Shown here piece after piece: positions 1 through 6,625 of a stretch of 64,000 nucleotides of DNA (positions are counted from its first letter, which is position 1; each line of letters begins with the position of its first letter). The notes beneath the pieces are model-generated. The model made no database searches and was not told where the DNA came from. It was given only the letters and a program-made list of their open reading frames with translations. The stretch is from Actinophytocola sp044466355 (GTDB lineage Bacteria; Actinomycetota; Actinomycetes; Mycobacteriales; Pseudonocardiaceae), in NCBI RefSeq assembly GCF_044466355.1, contig NZ_JBITMQ010000003.1, positions 1 to 64,000 on the forward strand, in the 5' to 3' direction. Both the position numbers and the translations under genes were made by a program.

Positions 1-41
1 GACCCACAGACCCAAGACGAGTGCCCTATGAAACCTAGGCC

Positions 42-89
42 AACCGTCAACCATCACCTGGGATCGAACCGTCAAGCATCAGGTGGGAC
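42..89. repeat. Two imperfect 22-bp direct repeats upstream of the nuclease-ATPase gene
   Basis: Positions 42-63 and 67-88 match at 19 of 22 bases with a 25-bp period; each begins AACCGTCAA and ends TGGGA. They lie just upstream of the coding start at 156 (or 108). Tandem sites at this spacing are often operator half-sites for a regulator, but no regulator gene is visible next to them. Function is inferred from position only. Confidence 0.4.
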
Positions 90-155
90 TAGACAACAGG
101 CCAGACGGTGGCAAACCATGGCCGGACCGTTGCGGGTAGCACGCCGGGAGTCGTC

Positions 156-2570
156 GTGGACAATGAGCACGTGGATGCCTACACCACCGGACGTGCTCGG
201 CTCGTTGAGCTGATCGAGTCGGCGCGCCCAGGAGTTCGCAATGAAGACACGACAAGGTTTCAGATCATCGACCAACTGCTTCTTTCGGTGTTGGGCTGGC
301 AGCCGGAGGATATAGAGACCGAGTCGTACGAGGCGGGCGATTATGTTGACTACGCTATAGGGAAGCCAGCGACTCGAGCGATACTGGAAGCAAAACGCGA
401 AGGCATCCACTTTGATTTCCCTGCGGGATCTGAGCAGAGTGAAAGTTGTGCCGTTAAGTCGCTAGTTGTGGTTGAATCGACCAAGCGCGCAGTAGAGCAG
501 GTAATTCGATACTGTCAGACCAGGGGTGTCCCCGTAGCTATCCTGTGCAATGGAGCCCAGTTCATTGCATTTCTGGCTTCGAGGCAGGATGGAATATCGC
601 CACTCGAAGGAAAGGCTGTTCTCTTCCACTCTCTCGAAGATATTCGTGACCGCTTCAGAGAGTTTTGGGATTTCTTTTCAAAAGATGGATTCGCGTTGTC
701 GAACCTACAGCGTTTCCTGGCAAGTAAGCAATCGCGCAAGCTGCCGCCGGAGAAGTTGAGTCAAAGGATTTTGAACTACCCAGGATTTCGATCGCGGACT
801 GGGCACGAGACCGATTTGAAGATCCTGGGCGAACTCTTCTTGCAAGATCTGCAGAACGAACGAGAGGTTAGTGACGAGTTCCTTCGCGATTGCTACACCC
901 CAGCAGGCGCATTGCCGCAGTATGCGGCTGTAAGCAAAGAAATACTGCGGACTCGATACGAAGCATTGAAGTCGCACGTGAGTAGTACGGAGTCCGTCTA
1001 TCAGCGAACTGGTGTTTCGGCTGTCCTCCGCGCGGACACAATCGCGGCAACATTATCTAGCAAGCCAGTTGTTTTGCTTGGAGACGTGGGCGTCGGCAAG
1101 ACCATCTTCATTCGGCATCTTATTAGAATTGAAGCCGCGGAGATGTTGGACGACGCTATTGTTTTGTATGTTGACTTCGGGCGCGAGCCGACCTTTGCTG
1201 CCGGACTGGATCACTATGTCACGCAAAGGCTATTGGCACAGCTACGTGACGTCTATGAACTCGACTTATTTGAGAATAGATTAGTAAGGGCTGTCTACAA
1301 TAGTGAGATAAACCGTTTCAAGCGTTCGCCGTCAGGTGTCCTCGCGGAGGACGATCCGCGGGAATTTCGTCGTCGTGAGCTAGACATGCTCGATGCACTC
1401 ATGAACGACAGTGCGGAGCATGTTAGACGGTGCCTGGAGCATCTTAGAGCTACAGCGAAGCGGTTGGTTGTAATAGTTCTGGATAATGTTGACCAGCGGC
1501 CCGTCGAGTTTCAGGAGGCTGTATTCCTGATAGCTCAATCGTTTGCTCAGACGTGGCCTGCCGCCGTTTTCCTAGCGCTCAGGCCGACGACGTTTTATGA
1601 GTCCAAATCGTCGGGCTCCCTTGCTGCATATCAACCCCGCGTCTTTACGGTTACGCCAGCACGAAGTGACGAAGTTATACAACGGCGACTCCGGCATGCC
1701 CGTAAGCAACTTGCCGACAAAGGCCGACTCGATTCATTCCCGTCGGAACTCCATCTTAATGCGCCAAATCTCGTCAAGTACTTAGACGTTCTGATCGACG
1801 CCTTCCAAGACAATGCTGCGATTAAGGAGCTCTTCGAAAATCTCAGTGGGGGAAATCTGCGCATTGCCCTCGATCTGCTTGGAACATTCGTTGGAAGTGG
1901 GTATGTCTCCACAGCAAGGATTTTGGACGCCGATCGGTACGATATTCCGATGCACGAAGTCATTCGGGCGATAACATTCGGCGAATTTGATTACTACGAC
2001 CCATCGAAGAGTGTAGTCGCAAACTTGTTCGATATCACTTCTGATGACGGCAGGGAGCACTTCCTTCTCCCGTCGTTACTTGTGCGAGCACAGCGATCGG
2101 GTGAGACTGCGGGAAGAAGCGGATATATTGAAATCGCTGAACTGTATGATCATGGCATTTCCCTAGGTTTTGATCACGAGGTTGTCGGCCAGCATCTGGA
2201 ACGGGCGTTTAGTAAGAGGTTGCTGGAGTCGAAAGGCTATGGTCCGGGTGCCCCGTGTCGGATAACGACCGTAGGTGCGTACATGCATAAAGAAATGGTT
2301 CATAAGTTCTCGTATGTAGACGCTATGGTGGTGGATACTCCAGTTGTGTCGCTGCCAGAAAGGGTTGAGATTCGAGTCGTCTGGGCGATCCTTGATCGGC
2401 TGGATCGAGCTGCCGCCTTCCGATCTTACCTTGATTCGCAATGGAAATTAGTGGATCGGCAATCTTGCGAATTCGATTGGTCCTATCATAGTTTGCAGTT
2501 GCTGAGAGAAATAACCTTTGCGAGGACGCGAGCCGAGCGTGCGGCTGCCAATTATGATCGGGAGACTTGA
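156..2570 (+). CDS. HsdR-N-like nuclease fused to AAA+/ORC-like ATPase (putative defence protein)
   Basis: This is an 804-aa protein with no family name I can give with certainty. Residues about 30-180 look like the N-terminal nuclease domain of type I restriction R subunits: a GDYVDY segment (D62/D65) followed by AILEAKR (E78, K80) gives a D...ExK metal site, and a later VAILCNG strand fits the same fold. Residues 309-316 form a Walker A motif (GDVGVGKT) and about 437-446 a Walker B (VVIVLDNVD). An arginine after a strand (LALRPT) and a GGNLR segment near 565 resemble AAA+ sensor 1 and sensor 2 of ORC/Cdc6-like ATPases; the rest is probably winged-helix and sensor region. The GTG at 156 has GGGAG five bases upstream; an alternative GTG is at 108. 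Codon use is much less GC-biased than in the core genes, which points to recent transfer. A restriction or abortive-infection role is inferred from the domains and the mobile context. Confidence 0.7.
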   Translation: MDNEHVDAYTTGRARLVELIESARPGVRNEDTTRFQIIDQLLLSVLGWQPEDIETESYEAGDYVDYAIGKPATRAILEAKREGIHFDFPAGSEQSESCAVKSLVVVESTKRAVEQVIRYCQTRGVPVAILCNGAQFIAFLASRQDGISPLEGKAVLFHSLEDIRDRFREFWDFFSKDGFALSNLQRFLASKQSRKLPPEKLSQRILNYPGFRSRTGHETDLKILGELFLQDLQNEREVSDEFLRDCYTPAGALPQYAAVSKEILRTRYEALKSHVSSTESVYQRTGVSAVLRADTIAATLSSKPVVLLGDVGVGKTIFIRHLIRIEAAEMLDDAIVLYVDFGREPTFAAGLDHYVTQRLLAQLRDVYELDLFENRLVRAVYNSEINRFKRSPSGVLAEDDPREFRRRELDMLDALMNDSAEHVRRCLEHLRATAKRLVVIVLDNVDQRPVEFQEAVFLIAQSFAQTWPAAVFLALRPTTFYESKSSGSLAAYQPRVFTVTPARSDEVIQRRLRHARKQLADKGRLDSFPSELHLNAPNLVKYLDVLIDAFQDNAAIKELFENLSGGNLRIALDLLGTFVGSGYVSTARILDADRYDIPMHEVIRAITFGEFDYYDPSKSVVANLFDITSDDGREHFLLPSLLVRAQRSGETAGRSGYIEIAELYDHGISLGFDHEVVGQHLERAFSKRLLESKGYGPGAPCRITTVGAYMHKEMVHKFSYVDAMVVDTPVVSLPERVEIRVVWAILDRLDRAAAFRSYLDSQWKLVDRQSCEFDWSYHSLQLLREITFARTRAERAAANYDRET

Positions 2571-2574
2571 TCGT

Positions 2575-3144
2575 ATGCCTGAGGGTCGGCGATTGAGTTG
2601 GGCGCGGAGTCAAGCATCCCTACTTCTTAGGGGCGAGTTGCCGCGCCGTTGGGAGCATGTGCAAGGCGTTGCGGAACGAGCACGGCTTGTTGGACCGCTG
2701 TTTTGTCGCGCCGACAATGAATTGTTAGAGGCCGTCGCCTTGCTTCATGACGTTGGATATTCGCCGAGCATCGTAAAAACAGGATTCCACCCGCTGGATG
2801 GTGCGATATATCTGCGGGATGCGGGAGCGGAGCCTCGACTATGTGCGTTGGTTGCCCACCATTCGTGCGCCTACCGCGAGGCAGAATTGCGCGGCTTTTC
2901 CACGGATCTTGCCGAATGGCTTGATGAGAAAACCTCGCTACGAGACGCGTTGTGGTGGGCCGACATGACCACATCGCCAAATGGAATAGCAGTCTCGTTT
3001 GAGGAAAGAATTCGCGAGATCGAGGAACGCTACGGATCGCTGAATCTGGTGACGACCTTTATTCGGCAAGCTGAGTCCGAATTGCGTGAAGCTGTTAACC
3101 GTACGGAGGCGCGGTTGCGAGCCGCGGGGGCCTTCTACGAGTAG
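2575..3144 (+). CDS. HD-domain phosphohydrolase
   Basis: This 189-aa protein carries the metal-binding pattern of the HD superfamily: H28, H58-D59 (LLHDVGYS), H72, H95-H96 (VAHHSC) and a late aspartate D130 (WADMTTSPNG). Such proteins hydrolyse phosphate esters of nucleotides; the substrate cannot be read from the sequence. The start is the ATG at 2575, preceded by GGGAG, only 4 bp after the stop of the nuclease-ATPase gene, so the two are probably co-transcribed. A TTG at 2518 or ATG at 2554 would overlap the upstream gene. The 3' end overlaps the convergent NUDIX gene by 10 bp. Similar stand-alone HD proteins occur widely in actinobacteria, so the pairing with the nuclease may be functional or incidental. 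Confidence 0.75.
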   Translation: MPEGRRLSWARSQASLLLRGELPRRWEHVQGVAERARLVGPLFCRADNELLEAVALLHDVGYSPSIVKTGFHPLDGAIYLRDAGAEPRLCALVAHHSCAYREAELRGFSTDLAEWLDEKTSLRDALWWADMTTSPNGIAVSFEERIREIEERYGSLNLVTTFIRQAESELREAVNRTEARLRAAGAFYE

Positions 3145-3605
3145 TACAGCTCGGCTCGCTCTTTGAGACCGTGGTTGATGCGCAGCCGGATCGTCGGGTG
3201 GATGTTCAGTTCGTCCAGGTCATCGGGGGTCACCCAGAGGACTTCCTTGCTCTCATCGCTCGTGCGCAGCTCGCCGCCGGTGGGGTCGGCTCGGAAGCAG
3301 ATCGAGAACTCCTGTCGGACCTCGCCGTCGCTGAACTCGATCACGTGCTCGGGGTCGCTGTAGATGCCGATCAGGCCCGTGACCTCGACCGCGATGCCCG
3401 TCTCCTCCATGACCTCGCGTTTCACGGTCTGTGTCAGCGTCTCGCCCAACTCCAGCGCGCCGCCGGGGATGGCGTACAGGTCGTTGTCGGTACGGCGGAT
3501 CATCAGGATGCGGCCGTTGGCGTCGCGAACGAACGCGGTCACGGCCACGACGATGCTGTTAGCCGCGGGAGCGTCAGGGCTGCGGTAGTGATCGATGCGG
3601 GCCAT
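3135..3605 (-). CDS. NUDIX hydrolase, possibly Pif-like transfer-immunity protein
   Basis: This 156-aa protein has a complete Nudix box (G, then ELGETLTQTVKREVMEETGI, matching Gx5Ex7REUxEExGU) at about residues 48-70, so it should hydrolyse a nucleoside diphosphate linked to another group. It lies 9 bp downstream of the HTH-DUF5919 gene on the same strand and is very likely co-transcribed with it. The pSAM2 element of Streptomyces encodes Pif, a NUDIX-motif protein giving conjugal immunity, and NUDIX genes recur in related elements. A transfer-immunity role is therefore a reasonable inference but is not shown by the sequence. The gene ends inside the convergent HD gene by 10 bp. Confidence 0.85.
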   Translation of the reverse strand: MARIDHYRSPDAPAANSIVVAVTAFVRDANGRILMIRRTDNDLYAIPGGALELGETLTQTVKREVMEETGIAVEVTGLIGIYSDPEHVIEFSDGEVRQEFSICFRADPTGGELRTSDESKEVLWVTPDDLDELNIHPTIRLRINHGLKERAELYYS

Positions 3606-3614
3606 GATCCCTGC

Positions 3615-4358
3615 CTACCAGTTCGGCGGCTTCGCCGTGTTCCACACGTTGTCGAAGCTCTCCGAGAACGTCTCGAACAGGTCGCCACCCGACAGACGGC
3701 GTAGGTGGAGTAGCGGGGAATGCGCGGCCATGAATCCGTAGACGTGGGTGTTGACCAGCATGTCGTCATCAAAGCGGTAAATCGAGTTGTAGAGCGTCGT
3801 CCCGTGGCAGCGGATCGTCACGCCTGGCACACCGTCCAGCGGCTTGAAAAACACCAGTGCGTTGCGGACCTTCGCCGCGAGGATGCCCTTGCCTAGGCCC
3901 TCCTCATCGCTGCGGCGGGCTACCGCGCGGCTCGCCGGGTCGCCGAGCAGGAGGCGGATCTTGACCCCTGCCTCGGCCTTGGCGCGGAGCTTCTTGATCA
4001 GCGCCGGGTTGTCGGTGAGGAACATCCCCGAGTAGTTCAGCAGCTCGATGTGCGTCTCCGCGCCCTCGATCAGGTGCTCCCACATGTCGGCAGGCATGTC
4101 GTAGCGGTGCGGGTACAGCTTCACCAGCTCTGAGCTGGCGATCTCGGCCTTCCGCTCCGGGGCGATCGCGTCCGGCCACAGGTAGGTCTCGGACTCGCGG
4201 ACCAGCGTCGCGATAGTGCGCCGGTGGCGTGGGTACGGAGTTCGGCCCTTGGTGATCCAGCGCTCGACGGTCTTCGGGTCGACGGCGGTCGCCTTGGCCA
4301 CCCTCTCAAGGTCAAGACCGCTTCTAAGTAAGGCATCACGGAGTCGTTCGTTGGCCAT
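3615..4358 (-). CDS. HTH regulator with DUF5919 C-terminal domain (element repressor candidate)
   Basis: In this 247-aa protein, residues about 1-55 form an XRE-like helix-turn-helix (LERVAKATAVDPKTVERWIT). Residues 85-245 match the DUF5919 type of domain, which resembles phospholipase D-like folds but lacks a clear paired HxK motif. It is transcribed away from the Pra-like gene, with which it shares a 155-bp divergent control region carrying a GACGTC inverted repeat. In pSAM2 the equivalent place is taken by the repressor KorSA, which controls pra. This protein probably keeps the element integrated and silent by acting on that region. The DNA-binding call is from the sequence; the target is inferred. 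Confidence 0.8.
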   Translation of the reverse strand: MANERLRDALLRSGLDLERVAKATAVDPKTVERWITKGRTPYPRHRRTIATLVRESETYLWPDAIAPERKAEIASSELVKLYPHRYDMPADMWEHLIEGAETHIELLNYSGMFLTDNPALIKKLRAKAEAGVKIRLLLGDPASRAVARRSDEEGLGKGILAAKVRNALVFFKPLDGVPGVTIRCHGTTLYNSIYRFDDDMLVNTHVYGFMAAHSPLLHLRRLSGGDLFETFSESFDNVWNTAKPPNW

Positions 4359-4392
4359 ATCGCCGCGTTTCCCCAGGTGGTGTGACGAGTAG

Positions 4393-4420
4393 GGACGTCT
4401 TCAAGGTAGCAGAGACGTCC
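4393..4420. promoter_or_regulatory. Inverted repeat in the divergent control region of the element (operator candidate)
   Basis: GGACGTCT at 4393-4400 and AGACGTCC at 4413-4420 are perfect reverse complements separated by 12 bp, and each contains the palindrome GACGTC. A further TACGTCC follows near 4443. The site sits between the leftward HTH-DUF5919 gene and the rightward Pra-like gene, where an operator controlling both would be expected. Confidence 0.5.
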
Positions 4421-4513
4421 TTAGAAGTCCCGCCGTGCGGTGTGTACGTCCTCCTTTTCGGACGAAATTGGTAGGTGCCCGGAACAGGCCGGGCGCTGAA
4501 CCAGGAGGCAGAC

Positions 4514-4930
4514 ATGCCACTCATCCCGACGCGGTTCCCGGTCGAGTTCGGGGAGGTGTTCCCGTTCGGTGCGTTCGTGCTCGGCGTGGAACCGTCCATG
4601 GCGTTCTCGGCCGACCCTGCCGCGCCGAAGCAGCAGGAGCGGGACAAGGAGACCGGTCAGCTCGTGTGGACCGTTCGCGCTCTGGATGCGAACGAAGAGG
4701 CCGCGAAGTTCGGTGCGGAGTTCAAGGTCAAGATCTCCGCTGATCATCAGCCGGTGCCGCCCGCGAAGCTCGCTGGGTTCCCGTTCGCCCCGGTCGAGTT
4801 CGATGGGCTGACCATCACCCCGTACGCGAACAACAAGGGCCGCATCGCCCACAGCTTCCGTGCGTCGGGCCTGCGGGCTCCGGCTGGTGCCGGTCGTGGC
4901 AAGCCCGCGGCCGACAAGTCGGCGGCGTGA
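4514..4930 (+). CDS. pra: Pra-like activator of replication, integration and excision
   Basis: This 138-aa protein resembles the family annotated from pSAM2 as plasmid replication, integration and excision activator (Pra). Matching features are the opening PVEFGEVFPFGAFV segment, the RDKETGQLVW motif, KVKI followed by PVPP, FAPVEFDGLTITPY, and a closing SFRASGLRAP, with a Lys/Ala-rich tail. A strong AGGAGG lies five bases before the ATG at 4514. It is the first gene of the rightward element operon, and the next gene overlaps its stop (GTGA). In pSAM2, Pra switches the element from the integrated to the replicating state; the same role is inferred here. The HTH-DUF5919 product is the likely repressor. 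Confidence 0.7.
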   Translation: MPLIPTRFPVEFGEVFPFGAFVLGVEPSMAFSADPAAPKQQERDKETGQLVWTVRALDANEEAAKFGAEFKVKISADHQPVPPAKLAGFPFAPVEFDGLTITPYANNKGRIAHSFRASGLRAPAGAGRGKPAADKSAA

Positions 4931-5157
4931 GCGCGGGGAGGGTCGAGGTGCGGGACATCGTCCACGTTCATGTGACGGCCGACCTGCCGATACGGACACA
5001 GGCCCTGCCGTTCGCCGACCGGGTGGAGATCCGGTTCGGCAAGGCGTTCCCGGTCGCGCTGATCGTGGACCGTCCCGCCCTCGCCCAACTCGGCGCCGCG
5101 ATCGCCACCGGGCAGGCCGCCCTGGATGAGGCAGACCAGAAAGGGCGGGCTGAGTGA
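4927..5157 (+). CDS. Small hypothetical protein of the element operon
   Basis: This 76-aa protein starts at a GTG that overlaps the upstream stop codon (GTGA), and its own stop overlaps the next start (TGATG), so it is translationally coupled on both sides. It is predicted to be soluble, with an alternating beta-rich first half (VEVRDIVHVHV, VEIRFG) and an alanine-rich C-terminal helix. I recognise no catalytic motif. Its place between the Pra-like protein and other small proteins is typical of actinobacterial integrative elements, and it is probably a regulatory or transfer accessory. Confidence 0.6.
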   Translation: MSAGRVEVRDIVHVHVTADLPIRTQALPFADRVEIRFGKAFPVALIVDRPALAQLGAAIATGQAALDEADQKGRAE

Positions 5158-5450
5158 TGGGCTTCAACATCTCGTGCTCGCCGGGTCGGGACGCCGCTGC
5201 GGGCTTCGTGCAGGTGACTCCGCAGTTACCCGCGCTCGTGCTCTACCTCGACCCGGTCAACCTCGCGATCCAGTTGCCGTCGTTCCCCGGCGGTGACGTG
5301 GTGCTTGCGAGGTTCTGTCGTGAGCTGGCTCGTGAGGCTGCAAGGCTGGCCGCGGAGATCGACCCGGACGGGGAACCCGCGCCGCCGGAGCGTAGGCCCC
5401 GTCACCTGCTGGTCACCGGTGACGATGGTGACTCGGGTGGTGGGTACTGA
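5157..5450 (+). CDS. Small hypothetical protein of the element operon
   Basis: This 97-aa protein starts at the ATG in a TGATG overlap; an in-frame GTG three bases earlier is also possible. A hydrophobic strand region (LPALVLYLDPVNLAIQLP) is followed by an amphipathic helix (ARFCRELAREAARLAAEI) and a disordered acidic/glycine tail. There is no signal peptide or known motif. Its stop overlaps the ATG of the next gene, keeping the coupled arrangement of the operon. Function unknown. Confidence 0.6.
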   Translation: MGFNISCSPGRDAAAGFVQVTPQLPALVLYLDPVNLAIQLPSFPGGDVVLARFCRELAREAARLAAEIDPDGEPAPPERRPRHLLVTGDDGDSGGGY

Positions 5451-5701
5451 TGGCACCGCAGCGGGTTGCGCCGTCGTCGCTGTTCGACGCGCATGAGGAG
5501 CTGTGGCGGCGCAGGCCCAGTCATGACGCGGCTCCTGCGGAGTGGATGGCGTTTCACCGGCGCAGTGCGGAGGTGTACGCGGCGGCGGCGAAGGTCGACG
5601 TGCCGAATCGGGGTGAGGCGTCGCAGTATGCGGCGTTCGCGATCCGTCGGGCTCGGGAGATCGAGCACCGGCTGGCCCTCACGCTCGACTGTGAAGCCTG
5701 A
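5450..5701 (+). CDS. AMED_5909-family small protein
   Basis: This 83-aa protein has the pattern EELWRRRPSHDAAPAEWMAFHRRSAEVYAAAAKVD followed by a long helix of charged and alanine residues. That pattern is characteristic of small proteins annotated as the AMED_5909 family in Pseudonocardiaceae, usually next to integrative-element regulators. It starts at an ATG overlapping the preceding TGA and is entirely helical by eye. The molecular role is unknown. It supports assigning this operon to a Pseudonocardiaceae-type element. Confidence 0.65.
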   Translation: MAPQRVAPSSLFDAHEELWRRRPSHDAAPAEWMAFHRRSAEVYAAAAKVDVPNRGEASQYAAFAIRRAREIEHRLALTLDCEA

Positions 5702-5732
5702 TTGGCTGACTGCGGCAGGGATGGCGGATGTG

Positions 5733-6287
5733 ATGGCTACAGACGTGCCGATGAGCGCCCCGCGCCTGGACGGTGTTGACGTGACCGACGAGGCCACGGC
5801 TGGCGTGATCGCGCGGGCGTTGGGTGAGGAGTTGCGCCGGGCCCGCGAGGCTCGGGGTTGGTCGCGGGCTCAGTTCGTGAAGGGCCTGCCGTCCCAGATC
5901 GGCGACCGCACCCTGTTGGCCTATGAACATGGGCTGCGCCAGATCACGATGCTGCGGCTGCTGGAGCTGGCTGAGGGGCTGGGGGTGCCTGCGTCGGTGC
6001 TCGTGGCTCAGGCGATGCAGCGCGCCCGTCTGTATCTACAGAACCTGGTGTTGCGAGTGGATCTGCGGCAGTTGCTCCAGGACAACAACATGAACTACCG
6101 GCCGTTGTCCTCCTGGGCGCGCAACCGGCTCAACCGTGCCCCGGGCGGCGTGATCGAGGTAACGCCGTCGGGAGTGTGGGAGCTGGCCGCCGTGCTTGGT
6201 CGCACACCGCAGGAACTGTCCGCCTACTTCGCCAAGTTCACCCCTGACGACGCGACCGAAGGGGAGGTGGAAGCCGTTCCCGCATAG
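5733..6287 (+). CDS. XRE-family transcriptional regulator of the element
   Basis: This is a 184-aa regulator. Residues about 25-90 form a Cro/CI-type helix-turn-helix (LGEELRRAREARGWSRAQFVKG then a recognition-helix segment TLLAYEHGLRQI). The second half (DLRQLLQDNNMNYRPLSSWARNRL) is a further helical domain that may recognise DNA or a partner. I chose the ATG at 5733, which has GGCGG five bases upstream; an ATG at 5721 is possible but leaves no room for a ribosome site. It is encoded within the rightward operon after the small proteins and probably adjusts transfer or replication gene expression. Confidence 0.75.
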   Translation: MATDVPMSAPRLDGVDVTDEATAGVIARALGEELRRAREARGWSRAQFVKGLPSQIGDRTLLAYEHGLRQITMLRLLELAEGLGVPASVLVAQAMQRARLYLQNLVLRVDLRQLLQDNNMNYRPLSSWARNRLNRAPGGVIEVTPSGVWELAAVLGRTPQELSAYFAKFTPDDATEGEVEAVPA

Positions 6288-6466
6288 GGGAAACGACAGG
6301 CTGGCATACACGCCAGCGACAGAAATCTGATCAGACCGTGCACATGTGTTGTGCGGCGATGTCGCGCGCCTTTGTTGCGTGGCAACGAATTCGTAAAGAC
6401 GCAGAAGCGGAACGCCTGGCTACCAACCTGTTTCCGCTCCTGCGCTGCTCACCCGGAAGGCAAGCA
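6288..6466. promoter_or_regulatory. Intergenic region with several short palindromes, upstream of the transfer genes
   Basis: This 179-bp gap holds a GCTGGC/GCCAGC hairpin (6300-6317), a perfect 10-bp palindrome TCTGATCAGA (6326-6335), an ACATGT-centred palindrome near 6342 and an AGCGGAA/TTCCGCT pair further on. It separates the regulatory genes from the TraB-Rep-Xis-Int genes. A promoter/operator for the transfer genes or a transfer locus are both possible. No convincing TraB recognition repeats were seen. Confidence 0.35.
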
Positions 6467-6625
6467 ATGACAAGGCTAGAACCAACCCCTGTCACGGCAC
6501 CAGTAGGGGTCACCCGAATGCGCTGCACCCGATGCAAGCGCTTCGCCCGGCTGTTGCCCGGCGAGACCCTGTGCGGTCGCTGCTCCGGAACTCTTCCGCT
6601 GGACTTCGGGCGGGGTGGTCGGTGA
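6467..6625 (+). CDS. Small zinc-ribbon protein upstream of traB
   Basis: This 52-aa peptide has two CxxC knuckles (CTRC and CGRC, 18 residues apart), so it probably binds one zinc ion as a ribbon. The ATG at 6467 has GGAAGG upstream with normal spacing, and the stop overlaps the traB start (TGATG), implying translational coupling. It may be a regulatory or nucleic-acid-binding accessory of the transfer genes. Function is not recognisable beyond the zinc site. Confidence 0.55.
   Translation: MTRLEPTPVTAPVGVTRMRCTRCKRFARLLPGETLCGRCSGTLPLDFGRGGR

Noticed and set aside
60..70. GGGATCGAACC near the left edge, resembling a tRNA T arm and a possible left att copy
   Set aside because: It does not extend into the tRNA-Gly sequence and the flanks do not pair as a T stem; it belongs to the direct repeat.
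3171..3704. Plus-strand open frame across the NUDIX gene
   Set aside because: The minus-strand NUDIX frame has a full Nudix box; the plus-strand translation has no recognisable features.
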